Of a stretch of DNA of 64,000 nt, positions 16,751-25,061 are shown piece by piece. This DNA comes from Oscillospiraceae bacterium (GTDB lineage Bacteria; Bacillota; Clostridia; Oscillospirales; Acutalibacteraceae): contig SVPY01000003.1 in assembly GCA_015065615.1 (NCBI GenBank), positions 1-64,000 of the forward strand, in the 5' to 3' direction. The first letter of the stretch is position 1; every line of letters starts with the position of its first letter. Made by a program: the position numbers and the translations under genes. Under the pieces are notes generated by a model, which was not told the DNA's origin, searched no databases, and saw only the letters and a list, made by a program, of their open reading frames with translations.

Positions 16751-17602
16751 TTAAACAGCGTGTAAATTTTTAAGGGAAAGATCCAATATGGGAGAAGAGT
16801 GGGTAAGCGCGCCGCTTGAAATATAGTCCACACCGATGTCTACAAGTTTTGCAATATTTTCTTTTGTAACATTACCGCTGCACTCGGTTTTTGCCTTACC
16901 TGCGCAGAGTTTTACGGCTTCTTTCATATCCTCAACATTCATATTATCGAGCATTATAATATCCGCTCCGGCTTCCAGAGCTTCTTTCAGCATATCGAGA
17001 TTTTCAACTTCAACTTCAATTTTACGAACGAAGGGGGCGTACTCCTGAGCCATTTTAACTGCTTCTTTTACACCGCCTGCGGCACCGATGTGGTTATCTT
17101 TAAGCAATATTCCGTCGCTGAGGTTATAGCGGTGGTTGTATCCTCCGCCTACCTTAACGGCATATTTTTCGAAAATACGCATACCCGGGGTGGTTTTGCG
17201 TGTATCGAGAAGCTTTGTATTGCTGCCTTTAAGCAGATTTGCTACAGCGCGTGTATAGGTTGCGATGCCGCTCATTCTCTGCAAGTAATTAAGTGCAGTT
17301 CTTTCGCCTGAAAGCAGAACACGAATGTCACCGCGAACGGTGCCGAGCTTCTGGCCCTTTTTCACTTCCTCGCCGTCCTTGCAGGTGAAGGTGACGGCAG
17401 TGTTTCCGTCAAGAAGTTCAAAAACTCTCTTGAATATTTCAAGTCCTGCGATAACGCCGTTTTCTTTGCAGATTAATTCAACTTCACCCAACTGATAATG
17501 AGGCATTACGGAATTGGTGGTAATATCCTCGCTGGTGATATCCTCCTGAAGGGCTATCATTATAAGGTTATCTGCGTTTAATTTCATAGTTATATTATTC
17601 AT
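16751..17602 (-). CDS. nadC: Nicotinate-nucleotide pyrophosphorylase (carboxylating)
   Basis: 283 residues from the ATG that lies 10 bases after AAAGGAG and overlaps the 3' end of nadB by 8 bases. A longer in-frame start lies inside nadB and adds a lysine-rich stretch foreign to the family. NadC converts quinolinate and PRPP to nicotinate mononucleotide. Conserved features visible are QEDITSEDITT, ERTALNYLQRMSGIAT, LLDTRKTTPGMR, KDNHI and the late VDYISSGALTHS. It acts as the third enzyme of the encoded pathway. Confidence 0.96.
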   Translation of the reverse strand: MNNITMKLNADNLIMIALQEDITSEDITTNSVMPHYQLGEVELICKENGVIAGLEIFKRVFELLDGNTAVTFTCKDGEEVKKGQKLGTVRGDIRVLLSGERTALNYLQRMSGIATYTRAVANLLKGSNTKLLDTRKTTPGMRIFEKYAVKVGGGYNHRYNLSDGILLKDNHIGAAGGVKEAVKMAQEYAPFVRKIEVEVENLDMLKEALEAGADIIMLDNMNVEDMKEAVKLCAGKAKTECSGNVTKENIAKLVDIGVDYISSGALTHSSPILDLSLKNLHAV

Positions 17603-18869
17603 GGCTGTGTTTCTCCTTTTCAATCGCTTGTAAAACAAGCTCTTTGTATTTTTCTTCGTATCCTTCGTACTGCTTTTCGTCAAAGGCGGGCTCACTTACA
17701 TAGGTCTGTTTACCGTAGTGGTCAGTAATATGCTTTGCGGCGCGCTTGGCAAACACAAGGCTTTCAAGCAGAGAGTTGCTTGCCAAACGGTTTCTGCCGT
17801 GCACACCGTTGCAGGCAGTTTCGCCTACGGCGTACAGCCTCTCCATAGAGGTTTTGCTGTAACGGTCCACGTCAATACCGCCCATAAAATAATGCTGTGA
17901 AGGTACTACGGGTATAGGTTCTTTCGTTATATCGTAACCTTCTTCGAGACAATGCTTATAAATATTTGGGAAATGATTTTTTATCTCCTTGGTGGGAATA
18001 GGCGCCAGCGACAGCCAGACGTGCTCGCTGCCTTCTTTTTTCATTTCGTCAAATATGGCATTTGCCACAACGTCACGGGGTAACAGCTCATTAACGAACC
18101 TTTCGCCTTTGGAATTGAGAAGAATTGCACCCTCACCGCGTACAGACTCGGAAATAAGGAACTTCCTGCCGCGCTTTTTTGTGTAAAGCGTTGTGGGGTG
18201 AATTTGTATGTAATCTATGTGCTGTAATTTTACATTATGCTTCAGCGCCAGAGCCAGAGCATCACCTGTTAAGTGTCGGTAATTGGTGGAATGCTTGAAA
18301 AGTCCGCCGATACCGCCCGTGGCAAGGATTGTATAATCGGCGCTTATGCCCATATAGTTACCGTCAATATCTCGGCCGATAATACCTGTGCATTCGTTAT
18401 TTTGGCAGATAAGATCCACCATAGTGAAATTTTCAATAAGCGTTACGTTAGGTCTGCTTTTTGCGGTTTCAAGCAAATGCGAGGTAATTTCCTTTCCCGT
18501 TTCGTCCTCGTGAAAAAGGATGCGGGGTTTTGAGTGAGCGCCCTCGCGGGTATAGATGAAATTTCCCCCGTCCTTTTTAAACTGAACGCCGAAGGACACT
18601 AAATCGCCGATAACCTCCTTGGATGAGCGGATCATAATATCCACGGAATCGGGGTTATTTTCATAATGACCAGCCTTCATCGTATCCTCGTAGAAGGATT
18701 CGTAATCATTTTCATCACGCAGAACGCAGATACCGCCCTGAGCGAGAAAAGAGTCGCTCTTGGGTGCTTCGTCTTTAGTAACAACGGTTATTTTTTTATC
18801 TTTAGGCAAATTAAGGGCGCAGTAAAGTCCTGCAACACCACAGCCTACAATTAATACATCGGTAATCAT
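17595..18869 (-). CDS. nadB: L-aspartate oxidase
   Basis: 424 residues, somewhat shorter than the E. coli enzyme (about 540) because the C-terminal helical domain is reduced, as in many Firmicutes. NadB oxidises L-aspartate to iminoaspartate using FAD and, in anaerobes, fumarate. The FAD-binding VGCGVAGLYCALNLP lies at the N-terminus. The active-site region HPTTLY, SESVRGEGAIL and the His/Arg segment RDVVA are present. The start ATG shares one base with the nadA stop (TAATG), which indicates translational coupling. Confidence 0.96.
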   Translation of the reverse strand: MITDVLIVGCGVAGLYCALNLPKDKKITVVTKDEAPKSDSFLAQGGICVLRDENDYESFYEDTMKAGHYENNPDSVDIMIRSSKEVIGDLVSFGVQFKKDGGNFIYTREGAHSKPRILFHEDETGKEITSHLLETAKSRPNVTLIENFTMVDLICQNNECTGIIGRDIDGNYMGISADYTILATGGIGGLFKHSTNYRHLTGDALALALKHNVKLQHIDYIQIHPTTLYTKKRGRKFLISESVRGEGAILLNSKGERFVNELLPRDVVANAIFDEMKKEGSEHVWLSLAPIPTKEIKNHFPNIYKHCLEEGYDITKEPIPVVPSQHYFMGGIDVDRYSKTSMERLYAVGETACNGVHGRNRLASNSLLESLVFAKRAAKHITDHYGKQTYVSEPAFDEKQYEGYEEKYKELVLQAIEKEKHSHE

Positions 18870-19768
18870 TATAAACCAAGCTCCAGCATTCTTTCAAGAG
18901 GAATTAAAGCTTTCAGGCGGATATCCTCAGATATAGTTATTTCTTTATCTTCTTTTTCAAGTACCGATAAAACGGATTCAAGTGTATTGAGCTTCATATC
19001 CTGACAGCAAGGGTGTGGCAGGGGATAATAAAAACGCTTGTGGGGATTATCGGTAATCAGTTTATAGTTCACACCGTCCTCGGTGCAGATTATGTATTCG
19101 GAAGATTCATCGGTTTTTGCAAAGGCGATAATATCTGCGGTACTGCCGATATAGTCGGAAAGCTTAAGTACCTCGGCTTCACATTCGGGGTGTGAGAGCA
19201 CCTTTGCATTCGGGTGCTTTTCTTTTTCTGCCGTAATCTGTTTTGCAGTAATTTTTGCGTGGATGGGACAGCAGCCGTCATTAAGGATTATGTTCTTTTC
19301 GGGAACCTGCTGGGCAACGAATCTGCCTAAATTGCGGTCGGGAATAAAGAATATATTTTTATTCGGAAGGGCTTTTACTATTTTTACCGCATTCGAAGAG
19401 GTAACGCAGACGTCGCTTACAGCTTTCAGTTCTGCCGTTGAATTTATATAGCAGACAACCGCAAGGTCATCGTATTTTGATTTCATCTCATCAATTATAC
19501 CGTTCTTTACCATGTGAGCCATAGCGCAGTCGGCTGTCGGGTCTGGCATAAGTACCTTTTTATGGGGATTCAGTGTTTTCGCGCTCTCTCCCATAAACTG
19601 AACACCGCAAAAAACGATTATCTCGGCATCGCTTTGTTTTGCGATTTTTGCAAGGTAAAATGAATCTCCTATATAATCTGCAACTTCCTGCACTTCACAA
19701 GGGGCGTAATAGTGAGCCATTATTACAGCGTTCTTTTCTTTTTTTAACTGTTCGATTTTATTTTTCAT
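18869..19768 (-). CDS. nadA: Quinolinate synthase
   Basis: 299 residues from the ATG preceded by AAAGGAAG; a TTG ten codons upstream lacks support. NadA condenses iminoaspartate with dihydroxyacetone phosphate to quinolinate using a 4Fe-4S cluster. Visible are the N-terminal AHYYAPCEVQEVADYIGDS, CGVQFMGESAK, NSTAELKA, ILNDGCCPIH, HPECE and HPCCQDM. These include the three cluster cysteines. It is the first gene of the NAD operon, behind a strong promoter that overlaps a probable NiaR operator. Confidence 0.97.
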   Translation of the reverse strand: MKNKIEQLKKEKNAVIMAHYYAPCEVQEVADYIGDSFYLAKIAKQSDAEIIVFCGVQFMGESAKTLNPHKKVLMPDPTADCAMAHMVKNGIIDEMKSKYDDLAVVCYINSTAELKAVSDVCVTSSNAVKIVKALPNKNIFFIPDRNLGRFVAQQVPEKNIILNDGCCPIHAKITAKQITAEKEKHPNAKVLSHPECEAEVLKLSDYIGSTADIIAFAKTDESSEYIICTEDGVNYKLITDNPHKRFYYPLPHPCCQDMKLNTLESVLSVLEKEDKEITISEDIRLKALIPLERMLELGL

Positions 19769-19814
19769 ATATATCTTCCTTTTATCAGTCAAGCCCAAAT
19801 TTCAAACGCCATAG

Positions 19815-19843
19815 ATTATACCACCGAACCTTACATCTGTCAA
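19815..19843 (-). promoter_or_regulatory. Promoter of the nadABC-niaR operon
   Basis: Minus strand TTGACA, 17 bases, TATAAT, with the implied start about 40 bases before the nadA ATG. Confidence 0.8.
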
Positions 19844-19855
19844 CTTATCTGTAAA
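19831..19855 (-). promoter_or_regulatory. Candidate NiaR operator overlapping the -35 box
   Basis: On the minus strand TTTACAGATAAG and TTGACAGATGTAA form two direct ACAGAT copies 12 bases apart, bounded by TTACA and TGTAA inverted ends. The position over the -35 element and the niaR gene in the operon fit autorepression. The operator assignment is inference. Confidence 0.5.
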
Positions 19856-19900
19856 CTTTTTGAAGTTTTAATTTACCGAATTGTTTTCTTAACGCAAAAA

Positions 19901-19932
19901 CCCTCTCGGGTTCAAGTCCCCCGAAATACGGT
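19901..19932 (+). other. tRNA T-arm-like fragment
   Basis: CTCGGGTTCAAGTCCCCCGA on the plus strand has the GTTCAA loop and G/C stem of a T-arm, then AAATACGGTGA and the type 1 hairpin. No complete tRNA can be folded around it. It may be a decayed tRNA 3' end. Confidence 0.3.
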
Positions 19933-19944
19933 GAATAAAAACAA

Positions 19945-19973
19945 AAAAGACCAAAGCCGAAGCTTTAGTCTTT
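19945..19973 (-). terminator. Hairpin type 1 after tRNA-like remnant B
   Basis: GACTAAAGCT TC GGCTTTGGTC followed by TTTTTTGTTTTT on the minus strand. In the first unit this hairpin follows the tRNA itself. Confidence 0.7.
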
Positions 19974-19976
19974 TCA

Positions 19977-20040
19977 TGGTGCGCGAAATGGTTCAGTTGA
20001 ACAGCTTTTCGCATTAACTTATATTTAAATTTAACTCGCG
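19977..20040 (-). pseudogene. tRNA-like remnant B ending in CCA
   Basis: 64 bases, the same length and ends as remnant A (CGCGAG ... TTTCGCGCACCA). It differs from A at three positions: one in the middle and two in the T-arm-like part. It lies at exactly the same distance (166 bases) from its tRNA. No anticodon arm is present. Confidence 0.6.
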
Positions 20041-20112
20041 GCAGCGAAAAGCACAAGCAAAACTTCGTTTTGCGTGTAAGGTTCTGCGTCGATAACCGTA
20101 GCAAAATAAAAA

Positions 20113-20139
20113 CAGCCAAAACAAATGTTTTGACTGTTT
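20113..20139 (-). terminator. Hairpin type 2 after tRNA-Leu copy B
   Basis: CAGTCAAAAC/GTTTTGGCTG stem with flanking A and T runs directly after the tRNA CCA. In the first unit this hairpin follows the remnant. Confidence 0.7.
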
Positions 20140-20142
20140 TTA

Positions 20143-20226
20143 TGGTGCGCGAAATGGGACTTGAACCCATACGTCGTGGACACACGCACCTCAAACGTGC
20201 CTGTCTGCCTATTCCAGCACTCGCGC
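20143..20226 (-). tRNA. tRNA-Leu (anticodon GAG), copy B
   Basis: 84 bases with an encoded CCA, identical in sequence to copy A, which lies exactly 4274 bases away in the same orientation. It has the same class II fold and GAG anticodon. The 5' leader of about 30 bases is also conserved. Confidence 0.95.
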
Positions 20227-20258
20227 ATATTTAATTGGTTCTCTTGAGAACAAGAAAC

Positions 20259-20286
20259 ATTATATCACGAAAAACTGAAATGTCAA
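20259..20286 (-). promoter_or_regulatory. Promoter of tRNA-Leu copy B
   Basis: Minus strand TTGACA, 16 bases, TATAAT, followed by the same leader as copy A. Confidence 0.8.
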
Positions 20287-20310
20287 CACTTTTTTATTAA
20301 ATTTTTTATT

Positions 20311-21807
20311 TTAACCCGATATTAATTTTGAAAGAAGATACAAATCATAAGTGTTGAGCTTGCCGTTTGCATCTATATCTGCGGCGGTGAAATAAACACC
20401 GCTTAAAGCACTTCTGCCGCTTATGTGTTTTAAAACTGCGCTCATATCACTGCTGTTTACTGTTCCGCTGCCGTTTGTATCGCCCGTGACGCAAAGTGTG
20501 TAGGTAACCGAGTTTATATTTGTATACATACCCGTGCGGATATCACCTGAAGCTTCACTGCCGTTTTTATTATAAACTGTGAGACCGTAGGTTTTCTTAA
20601 GCGCGCTTACTTTATCCTTTTCGTTAAAATAGATAAGGTTGCCCGATACGTTTAGTTCTTCCAACGGATTCGGGGAAGGCGTTATTTCACTTACGGAAGA
20701 GGAGTTCTCATCAGATGATGTTTCGGGTTTAGATGAAGTATTTGATGAAGATGAGGATGAGGCGCTTGATGAAGACGTGCTTGATGAGCCGCTTAATGAG
20801 GATGACTCCGAATTTTCTGAGGATGAGGGTGCGGAGCTTTCATTTTCACTTTCGCTTTCCGTAGGAGACTGCGGCGGTACATAGGGCTGATGCTCTTTGA
20901 AAATAAGCCTGCCGCCTTCGGTGTAAACTATGCCGTTGGCGTTTACGCCCAGCACGTTTCCCGATACGCTGTATTCATAGTATCCGTCAAGCCAGGTGCT
21001 TCCCAAGCCCACCGTATCAACGGAGAAAAGTCCGCAAATCTTACTGCTGGTTGCATAATAGGGCTGTTTACTGTTCATAAAAGTACAGCTCTTATCGGGT
21101 ATGACCTTTCCCGACTTCATATGTATCTCGCCGCCGGAGAAGATAACATATTTACCGCTTACGGTAATAAAAGAGTGGTTGGTTAAAAATACTGCGGGAG
21201 TGAAAGTTAAAGCATAAGACGTGAAGCTTTCTGGGGTATTTGAAAAGCTTCCGTAATATAAATTACTGCCTGCATGAACGTATAAAGTATCGTTGACGCT
21301 GTCTATTAAATTTATTTCGCTGCCGAAATCGTAGGAATAAACAAGACTTCCGCCTGAGTACTTTTCAAGCACGGTGGGGTTTCCGCTTTTTACTATATAG
21401 ATTCCTCCTGCGACGTCTACCGTTATATATCTTACCGAAAATGCCGATACACCCGTAGTGTGGGTGGCTATAAGTGCGCCTGAGGATGCGCTGTATTCAA
21501 AAACAGTAAGCCCGCCGCTGTTGGAAGCAATATACACGCTCCCGCCGTGTAAAACAGCGTACATGGCTTCGGCACTTAAACTTTTACTGTAAATTATACC
21601 GTTTGAAGAAAATCTCATTAAAGAGTAACTGAAAACTGCCACGTTATCGCCGCCGACACTTTCAAGGGTAAGCAGATTTGAACCCGAATAGGAGCCCAGC
21701 TCTGCGCCTTTTACTTTGGGATTACTGCTGAATACAAAAATAACGGTGCCGACAAGCAAAAATACAGATAACAGTAAACATATAAGTCTGTTTTGTACCT
21801 TTTTCAT
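20311..21807 (-). CDS. Secreted dockerin-domain protein with beta-propeller-like repeats
   Basis: 498 residues. An N-terminal hydrophobic segment (about 8-28) serves as signal or anchor. Residues about 35-310 are repetitive, beta-rich and Gly/Ser/Tyr-rich, resembling a propeller. A long Ser-rich linker follows (about 313-370). The C-terminus is a type I dockerin: GDTNGSGTVNSSD and ADIDANGKLNTYD are two calcium-binding loops, each followed by a helix. Dockerins dock to cohesins in cellulosome-like complexes. No cohesin gene is in the window. It is the last gene of a likely operon starting at 24566. Confidence 0.88.
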   Translation of the reverse strand: MKKVQNRLICLLLSVFLLVGTVIFVFSSNPKVKGAELGSYSGSNLLTLESVGGDNVAVFSYSLMRFSSNGIIYSKSLSAEAMYAVLHGGSVYIASNSGGLTVFEYSASSGALIATHTTGVSAFSVRYITVDVAGGIYIVKSGNPTVLEKYSGGSLVYSYDFGSEINLIDSVNDTLYVHAGSNLYYGSFSNTPESFTSYALTFTPAVFLTNHSFITVSGKYVIFSGGEIHMKSGKVIPDKSCTFMNSKQPYYATSSKICGLFSVDTVGLGSTWLDGYYEYSVSGNVLGVNANGIVYTEGGRLIFKEHQPYVPPQSPTESESENESSAPSSSENSESSSLSGSSSTSSSSASSSSSSNTSSKPETSSDENSSSVSEITPSPNPLEELNVSGNLIYFNEKDKVSALKKTYGLTVYNKNGSEASGDIRTGMYTNINSVTYTLCVTGDTNGSGTVNSSDMSAVLKHISGRSALSGVYFTAADIDANGKLNTYDLYLLSKLISG

Positions 21808-21841
21808 AGCAGCACCGCCTTATTATTTTTTGTTTTATAAA

Positions 21842-22372
21842 TTACTTAATGTCGGTCTTTTCAAATTTAGCATTGAATTTACCGTCTTTGGCTTTGATTT
21901 CTACGATATAACCGTATTCATCGGTGTTGACGTAAAGTCTTTCTTCAGAGCCGTCTGCGTTATCGAATACTAAATCGATGTAATACTTATGAATGCCCTT
22001 TTCAGTATCTTTATCGTAGTGGTAGAAGTGTGCAGCCTTGAGCATATCGAAGAGCTTGATGATCTTGTAGCCGTCCATAATTTCAAGGTACTTCTGCTGA
22101 GATTCGGATACGGGAACACCGTTGCTGCGAAGACCTTTGATCTGACCGTCTTCACCTACCATAATGTACATACCCTTGCTTTCCTCGGGAACGTAAACCG
22201 TGTAGTAGGGGTACTCAACGTAGCCTACACTCTTTGTGGACTCTGCGTAATATACAACGCCTTCAAAAATAGGGCAGGGCATATAGTTGGGATCCTTACC
22301 GCAGCCTGAGAAGGGTGTAACCGTAAGTGTTACTAAAAGAATAAGTGCCAGAAATTTTTTTACAATTTTCAT
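21842..22372 (-). CDS. Putative lipoprotein of unknown function
   Basis: 176 residues with a signal peptide ending in a lipobox (TPFSGC, about residues 19-24), so probably an outer-face lipid-anchored protein. The remaining 150 residues are a small alpha/beta domain with many Tyr residues and no motif I recognise. The tail NTDEYGYIVEIKAKDGK looks like a beta hairpin. It lies 34 bases upstream of the dockerin gene and 33 bases after the NAD(P)HX repair gene, so it is probably cotranscribed. Confidence 0.8.
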   Translation of the reverse strand: MKIVKKFLALILLVTLTVTPFSGCGKDPNYMPCPIFEGVVYYAESTKSVGYVEYPYYTVYVPEESKGMYIMVGEDGQIKGLRSNGVPVSESQQKYLEIMDGYKIIKLFDMLKAAHFYHYDKDTEKGIHKYYIDLVFDNADGSEERLYVNTDEYGYIVEIKAKDGKFNAKFEKTDIK

Positions 22373-22405
22373 AATAAAACCTCTTTATGTATTTATCTGT
22401 TTTTA

Positions 22406-23962
22406 TTAATTTCCGAGCAATTTGTAAATTGCCGGTAATTTTTCAATTATATCGGTGGGGAGCATGGCGATTTGTGAAAGTTCTTTTGCACATTCGTCGC
22501 CGGCTTTGCCGTGTACGTATACCGAAACGGCTGAAGCATCCTCGGGCTTTAAGCCCTGAGCGGTTAAAGATGCGCAGATGCCTGCCAAAACGTCACCGCT
22601 GCCGCCTTTTGCCATGCCGGGATTACCCGTTGTGTTTAAAAGCATTTCGCCGTCGGGTAAAGCGATAATAGTACCCGCGCCCTTTAATATAAGTATAACT
22701 TTATAGTCAAAGGCGAATTTTTTCGCGGTCTGATATCTGTTTTCCTGCACAGCCTGCGCGGTTTTGCCTGTAAGCCTGCCCATTTCACCGGGGTGAGGGG
22801 TTAAAATCAAAGGGCAGTTTGCAAGAGCCAGAATATCAGTATTTTTTGCCGTGTAATTTAATGCGTCGGCATCAAGAATAACGGGAACAGTGGAGAATCT
22901 GAGAACAGTTTCGAGATATTTTTCCGCGTCTATTCCAAGTCCGCAGCCTATAAGCACGGCGCTTGCTTTGTTAAGGGAATTAAACAGCTTTTCGCCGCTT
23001 ATTTTGGAATTTTCCTCGGTTTCAAAATTCATAACCGTGAAAACAGCCTCGGGAACAGCCGCCGCCACTATGGGGTAAATATCGTGGCTTAAGGCAATAT
23101 CAAGCAGACCTACACCGCTTCGAAGCGCCGCTTTTGCCGCCATTATACAGGCGCCTGCCATGGAATAGGTGCCGCATATCATTAAAAGTCTGCCGAAATC
23201 TCCCTTGTTGCTGTCGCGTTTTCTTTTGGGAATAAGTGAGCTTACATAGTTTTCTTCCAGTAAAGTAAACGCAGGGGGACAGGAATCCACAAGAATTTTA
23301 TCGATTCCCACCGAAGCCACTTTTATTTTACCGCAGTAAGAAGCAGCAGGCTCCTGAACCAAAGCAGGTTTAAGGGCGGTAAAAGTAACGGTATGGTCGG
23401 CAAGAAATGCGCCGTAAGAGGCTTTTGCGCTGTCGCATTCGCATCCGCTGGGAATATCGACGGAAACTTTTACGGCGCTGCTTATTTTCGAAAGTTCCGA
23501 AATTCGTGAAAGCTTATGGTCGCTTTCGCCTTTAAAGCCGAAGCCGAATACAGCGTCCACTATAATGTCCGCTTTAAGGATGGATTCTTCACAGTCCGAC
23601 TTATCCTTATCAAATGAAAAGAATTTGATCTTTCCGTTACCGCCGCCGTCGCTTAAAGCTTTTTCGTATACGTTGCGGGCTTCTTTGGTAACAGGTTCAC
23701 CGTAAAGAGTGATAACGCTTACTTTAACGGAATATTTACTCAGTATATCGGCAATAACGAAGCCGTCGCCGCCGTTGTTGCCCTTGCCTGCTACTATGCA
23801 GACTCTTTTTCTTTCGGGATTTTCGGTGATTATGTTTTCAAGTATATAGTCTGCAACGGCTCTGCCTGCATTGTACATAAGCACGGCTGTGTTTTTACCG
23901 CTTCTTTCGGCAAGCCTTTCCAGAAACTTGATATCCTCTGAGAAAAATACTTTTATAGGCAT
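22406..23962 (-). CDS. nnr: Bifunctional NAD(P)H-hydrate epimerase / ADP-dependent NAD(P)H-hydrate dehydratase
   Basis: 518 residues, the usual length for the fused enzyme. It repairs hydrated NADH and NADPH. The N-terminal YjeF_N epimerase domain (about 1-215) shows VAGKGNNGGDGFV and a DAVFGFG segment. The C-terminal carbohydrate-kinase-like dehydratase domain shows GRLLMICGTYSMAGA, LTPHPGEMGRL and NTTGNPGMAKGGSGDVLAG, which contains the nucleotide-binding Asp. Both halves are complete. It probably belongs to the transcription unit starting upstream at 24566. Confidence 0.95.
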   Translation of the reverse strand: MPIKVFFSEDIKFLERLAERSGKNTAVLMYNAGRAVADYILENIITENPERKRVCIVAGKGNNGGDGFVIADILSKYSVKVSVITLYGEPVTKEARNVYEKALSDGGGNGKIKFFSFDKDKSDCEESILKADIIVDAVFGFGFKGESDHKLSRISELSKISSAVKVSVDIPSGCECDSAKASYGAFLADHTVTFTALKPALVQEPAASYCGKIKVASVGIDKILVDSCPPAFTLLEENYVSSLIPKRKRDSNKGDFGRLLMICGTYSMAGACIMAAKAALRSGVGLLDIALSHDIYPIVAAAVPEAVFTVMNFETEENSKISGEKLFNSLNKASAVLIGCGLGIDAEKYLETVLRFSTVPVILDADALNYTAKNTDILALANCPLILTPHPGEMGRLTGKTAQAVQENRYQTAKKFAFDYKVILILKGAGTIIALPDGEMLLNTTGNPGMAKGGSGDVLAGICASLTAQGLKPEDASAVSVYVHGKAGDECAKELSQIAMLPTDIIEKLPAIYKLLGN

Positions 23963-24029
23963 ATTAAAACGCCTTTCGTCTTTATTTTTTGTTTACGAGA
24001 AACTAAACTGAACTTAATTAATTATATTA

Positions 24030-24566
24030 TCAGTATGTACGGGTCTTTAATACTTCGTGCTTGAGGTGCTTGGGTAAGAACTCGATAATGGCTTTATCGA
24101 CTCTTTCGTTAGGGTTGAAAACGATAAGTGTGAAGCCTGTCTTTTTGCTCTTTGCTACAATGTACATAGAGTTTCTGCCGTCCTCATAGAAGGATGCGAA
24201 AATCTTGGTATCGAAGGTACGGTTTTTAAGTCTCTGGGCTTCCTTTGCGTATACGCCGTATTCCTCTACGTTGCTGCAGTCGAAGCTTGTAAGGCGCTTT
24301 CTTGATTTTTTATCCATTATCTTATCGATTGTCACGTCGCCGTTTGTAATGGAATACTCGAACTCAAGGTTTCTCCAGGAATAGAGGTAGTAAAGACCTA
24401 CGAAAAGACCTGCAATAAGGAAGAAGCTTACCACGGGGCCGAAAGAATAGTTAACGTAAAAGATAATTACGCCGCCCACGAGGGTGTAGCCGAGAAATAA
24501 AAGGATATCCTTCCATGTAAGGGGTTTCTTTATCATCTGTTCAACAAAAACGTCCTGAGTTATCAT
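24030..24566 (-). CDS. Small membrane protein, DUF6106-like
   Basis: 178 residues. A short N-terminal cytoplasmic part is followed by two adjacent transmembrane helices (about 19-38 and 44-64), then a soluble beta-rich domain of about 110 residues (FEYSITNGDVTIDKI ... KTGFTLIVFNPNERV). It resembles PH-like membrane domains and proteins annotated DUF6106 in Clostridia. No enzymatic motif is visible. It has its own promoter and probably heads the operon with nnr. Confidence 0.8.
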   Translation of the reverse strand: MITQDVFVEQMIKKPLTWKDILLFLGYTLVGGVIIFYVNYSFGPVVSFFLIAGLFVGLYYLYSWRNLEFEYSITNGDVTIDKIMDKKSRKRLTSFDCSNVEEYGVYAKEAQRLKNRTFDTKIFASFYEDGRNSMYIVAKSKKTGFTLIVFNPNERVDKAIIEFLPKHLKHEVLKTRTY

Positions 24567-24633
24567 ATTAATTTAATGCTCCTTTAAAGAAATTTGTTTT
24601 GTTTATATAATAAATTCGGGCATATTTTTATAC

Positions 24634-24662
24634 ATTATACCACTAAATGCGTATTAAATCAA
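24634..24662 (-). promoter_or_regulatory. Promoter of the DUF6106-nnr transcription unit
   Basis: Minus strand TTGATT, 17 bases, TATAAT, about 70 bases upstream of the ATG. Between this and the pheS promoter the sequence is A/T-rich with nothing else recognisable. Confidence 0.7.
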
Positions 24663-24723
24663 ATAAACAATCTGTTAAAATCACAAAGTTTTTAATATAT
24701 TAACATATTTTTGTGATAAAAAC

Positions 24724-24752
24724 TTGAAAATTTTAAAATTATATGGTAATAT
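24724..24752 (+). promoter_or_regulatory. Promoter of the T-box-pheST unit
   Basis: TTGAAA, 17 bases, TAATAT, just before the T-box leader begins. Confidence 0.65.
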
Positions 24753-24769
24753 CTATATTCGTAAACCAA

Positions 24770-25010
24770 ACGCCACGACGAAGAAAAGTAGCTTTACCCT
24801 TACACTCAGAGAGAGCGGGTCATCGGCTGAAAGCCTGCTTGCGGAAAGTAAAGTGAAGTTCACTTCCGAGCGGTCTCTGTAAAAATGCTTTTTGCGTAAG
24901 TAGCGGAGAACGGGCAGCGCCGTTAAATGCTTTTAAAGGGCGGTTTATCCGCTGAAATTGGGTGGTACCACGAGTATATTCCTCGTCCCATGTTTGGGGC
25001 GAGTTTTTTT
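24770..25010 (+). ncRNA. T-box riboswitch (leader of pheST)
   Basis: A classical T-box leader. The stem I start GACGAAGAAAAGTAG is present, followed by the long stem I ending in GGTCTCTG. The T-box core TTGGGTGGTACCACG lies at 24958-24972. The terminator stem CTCGTCCCA/TGGGGCGAG with a run of seven T follows. A TTC triplet in GAAGTTCACTTC (24859-24861) is the likely phenylalanine specifier, and a second TTC lies five bases later. Uncharged tRNA-Phe would pair with the bulge and antiterminate. Confidence 0.95.
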
Positions 25011-25061
25011 ATGCCCTTGTAAAATTAAATCAATATAATATAAAGGAAACGGAGAAAAAAC

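Noticed and set aside
19889..20228. Two reading frames across tRNA-Leu copy B and its spacer.
   Set aside because: They overlap the tRNA, hairpins and remnant, have no ribosome site and no protein-like composition.
24770..25010. Short reading frame or other riboswitch class in the pheS leader.
   Set aside because: The T-box core, stem I start and terminator identify it without doubt.
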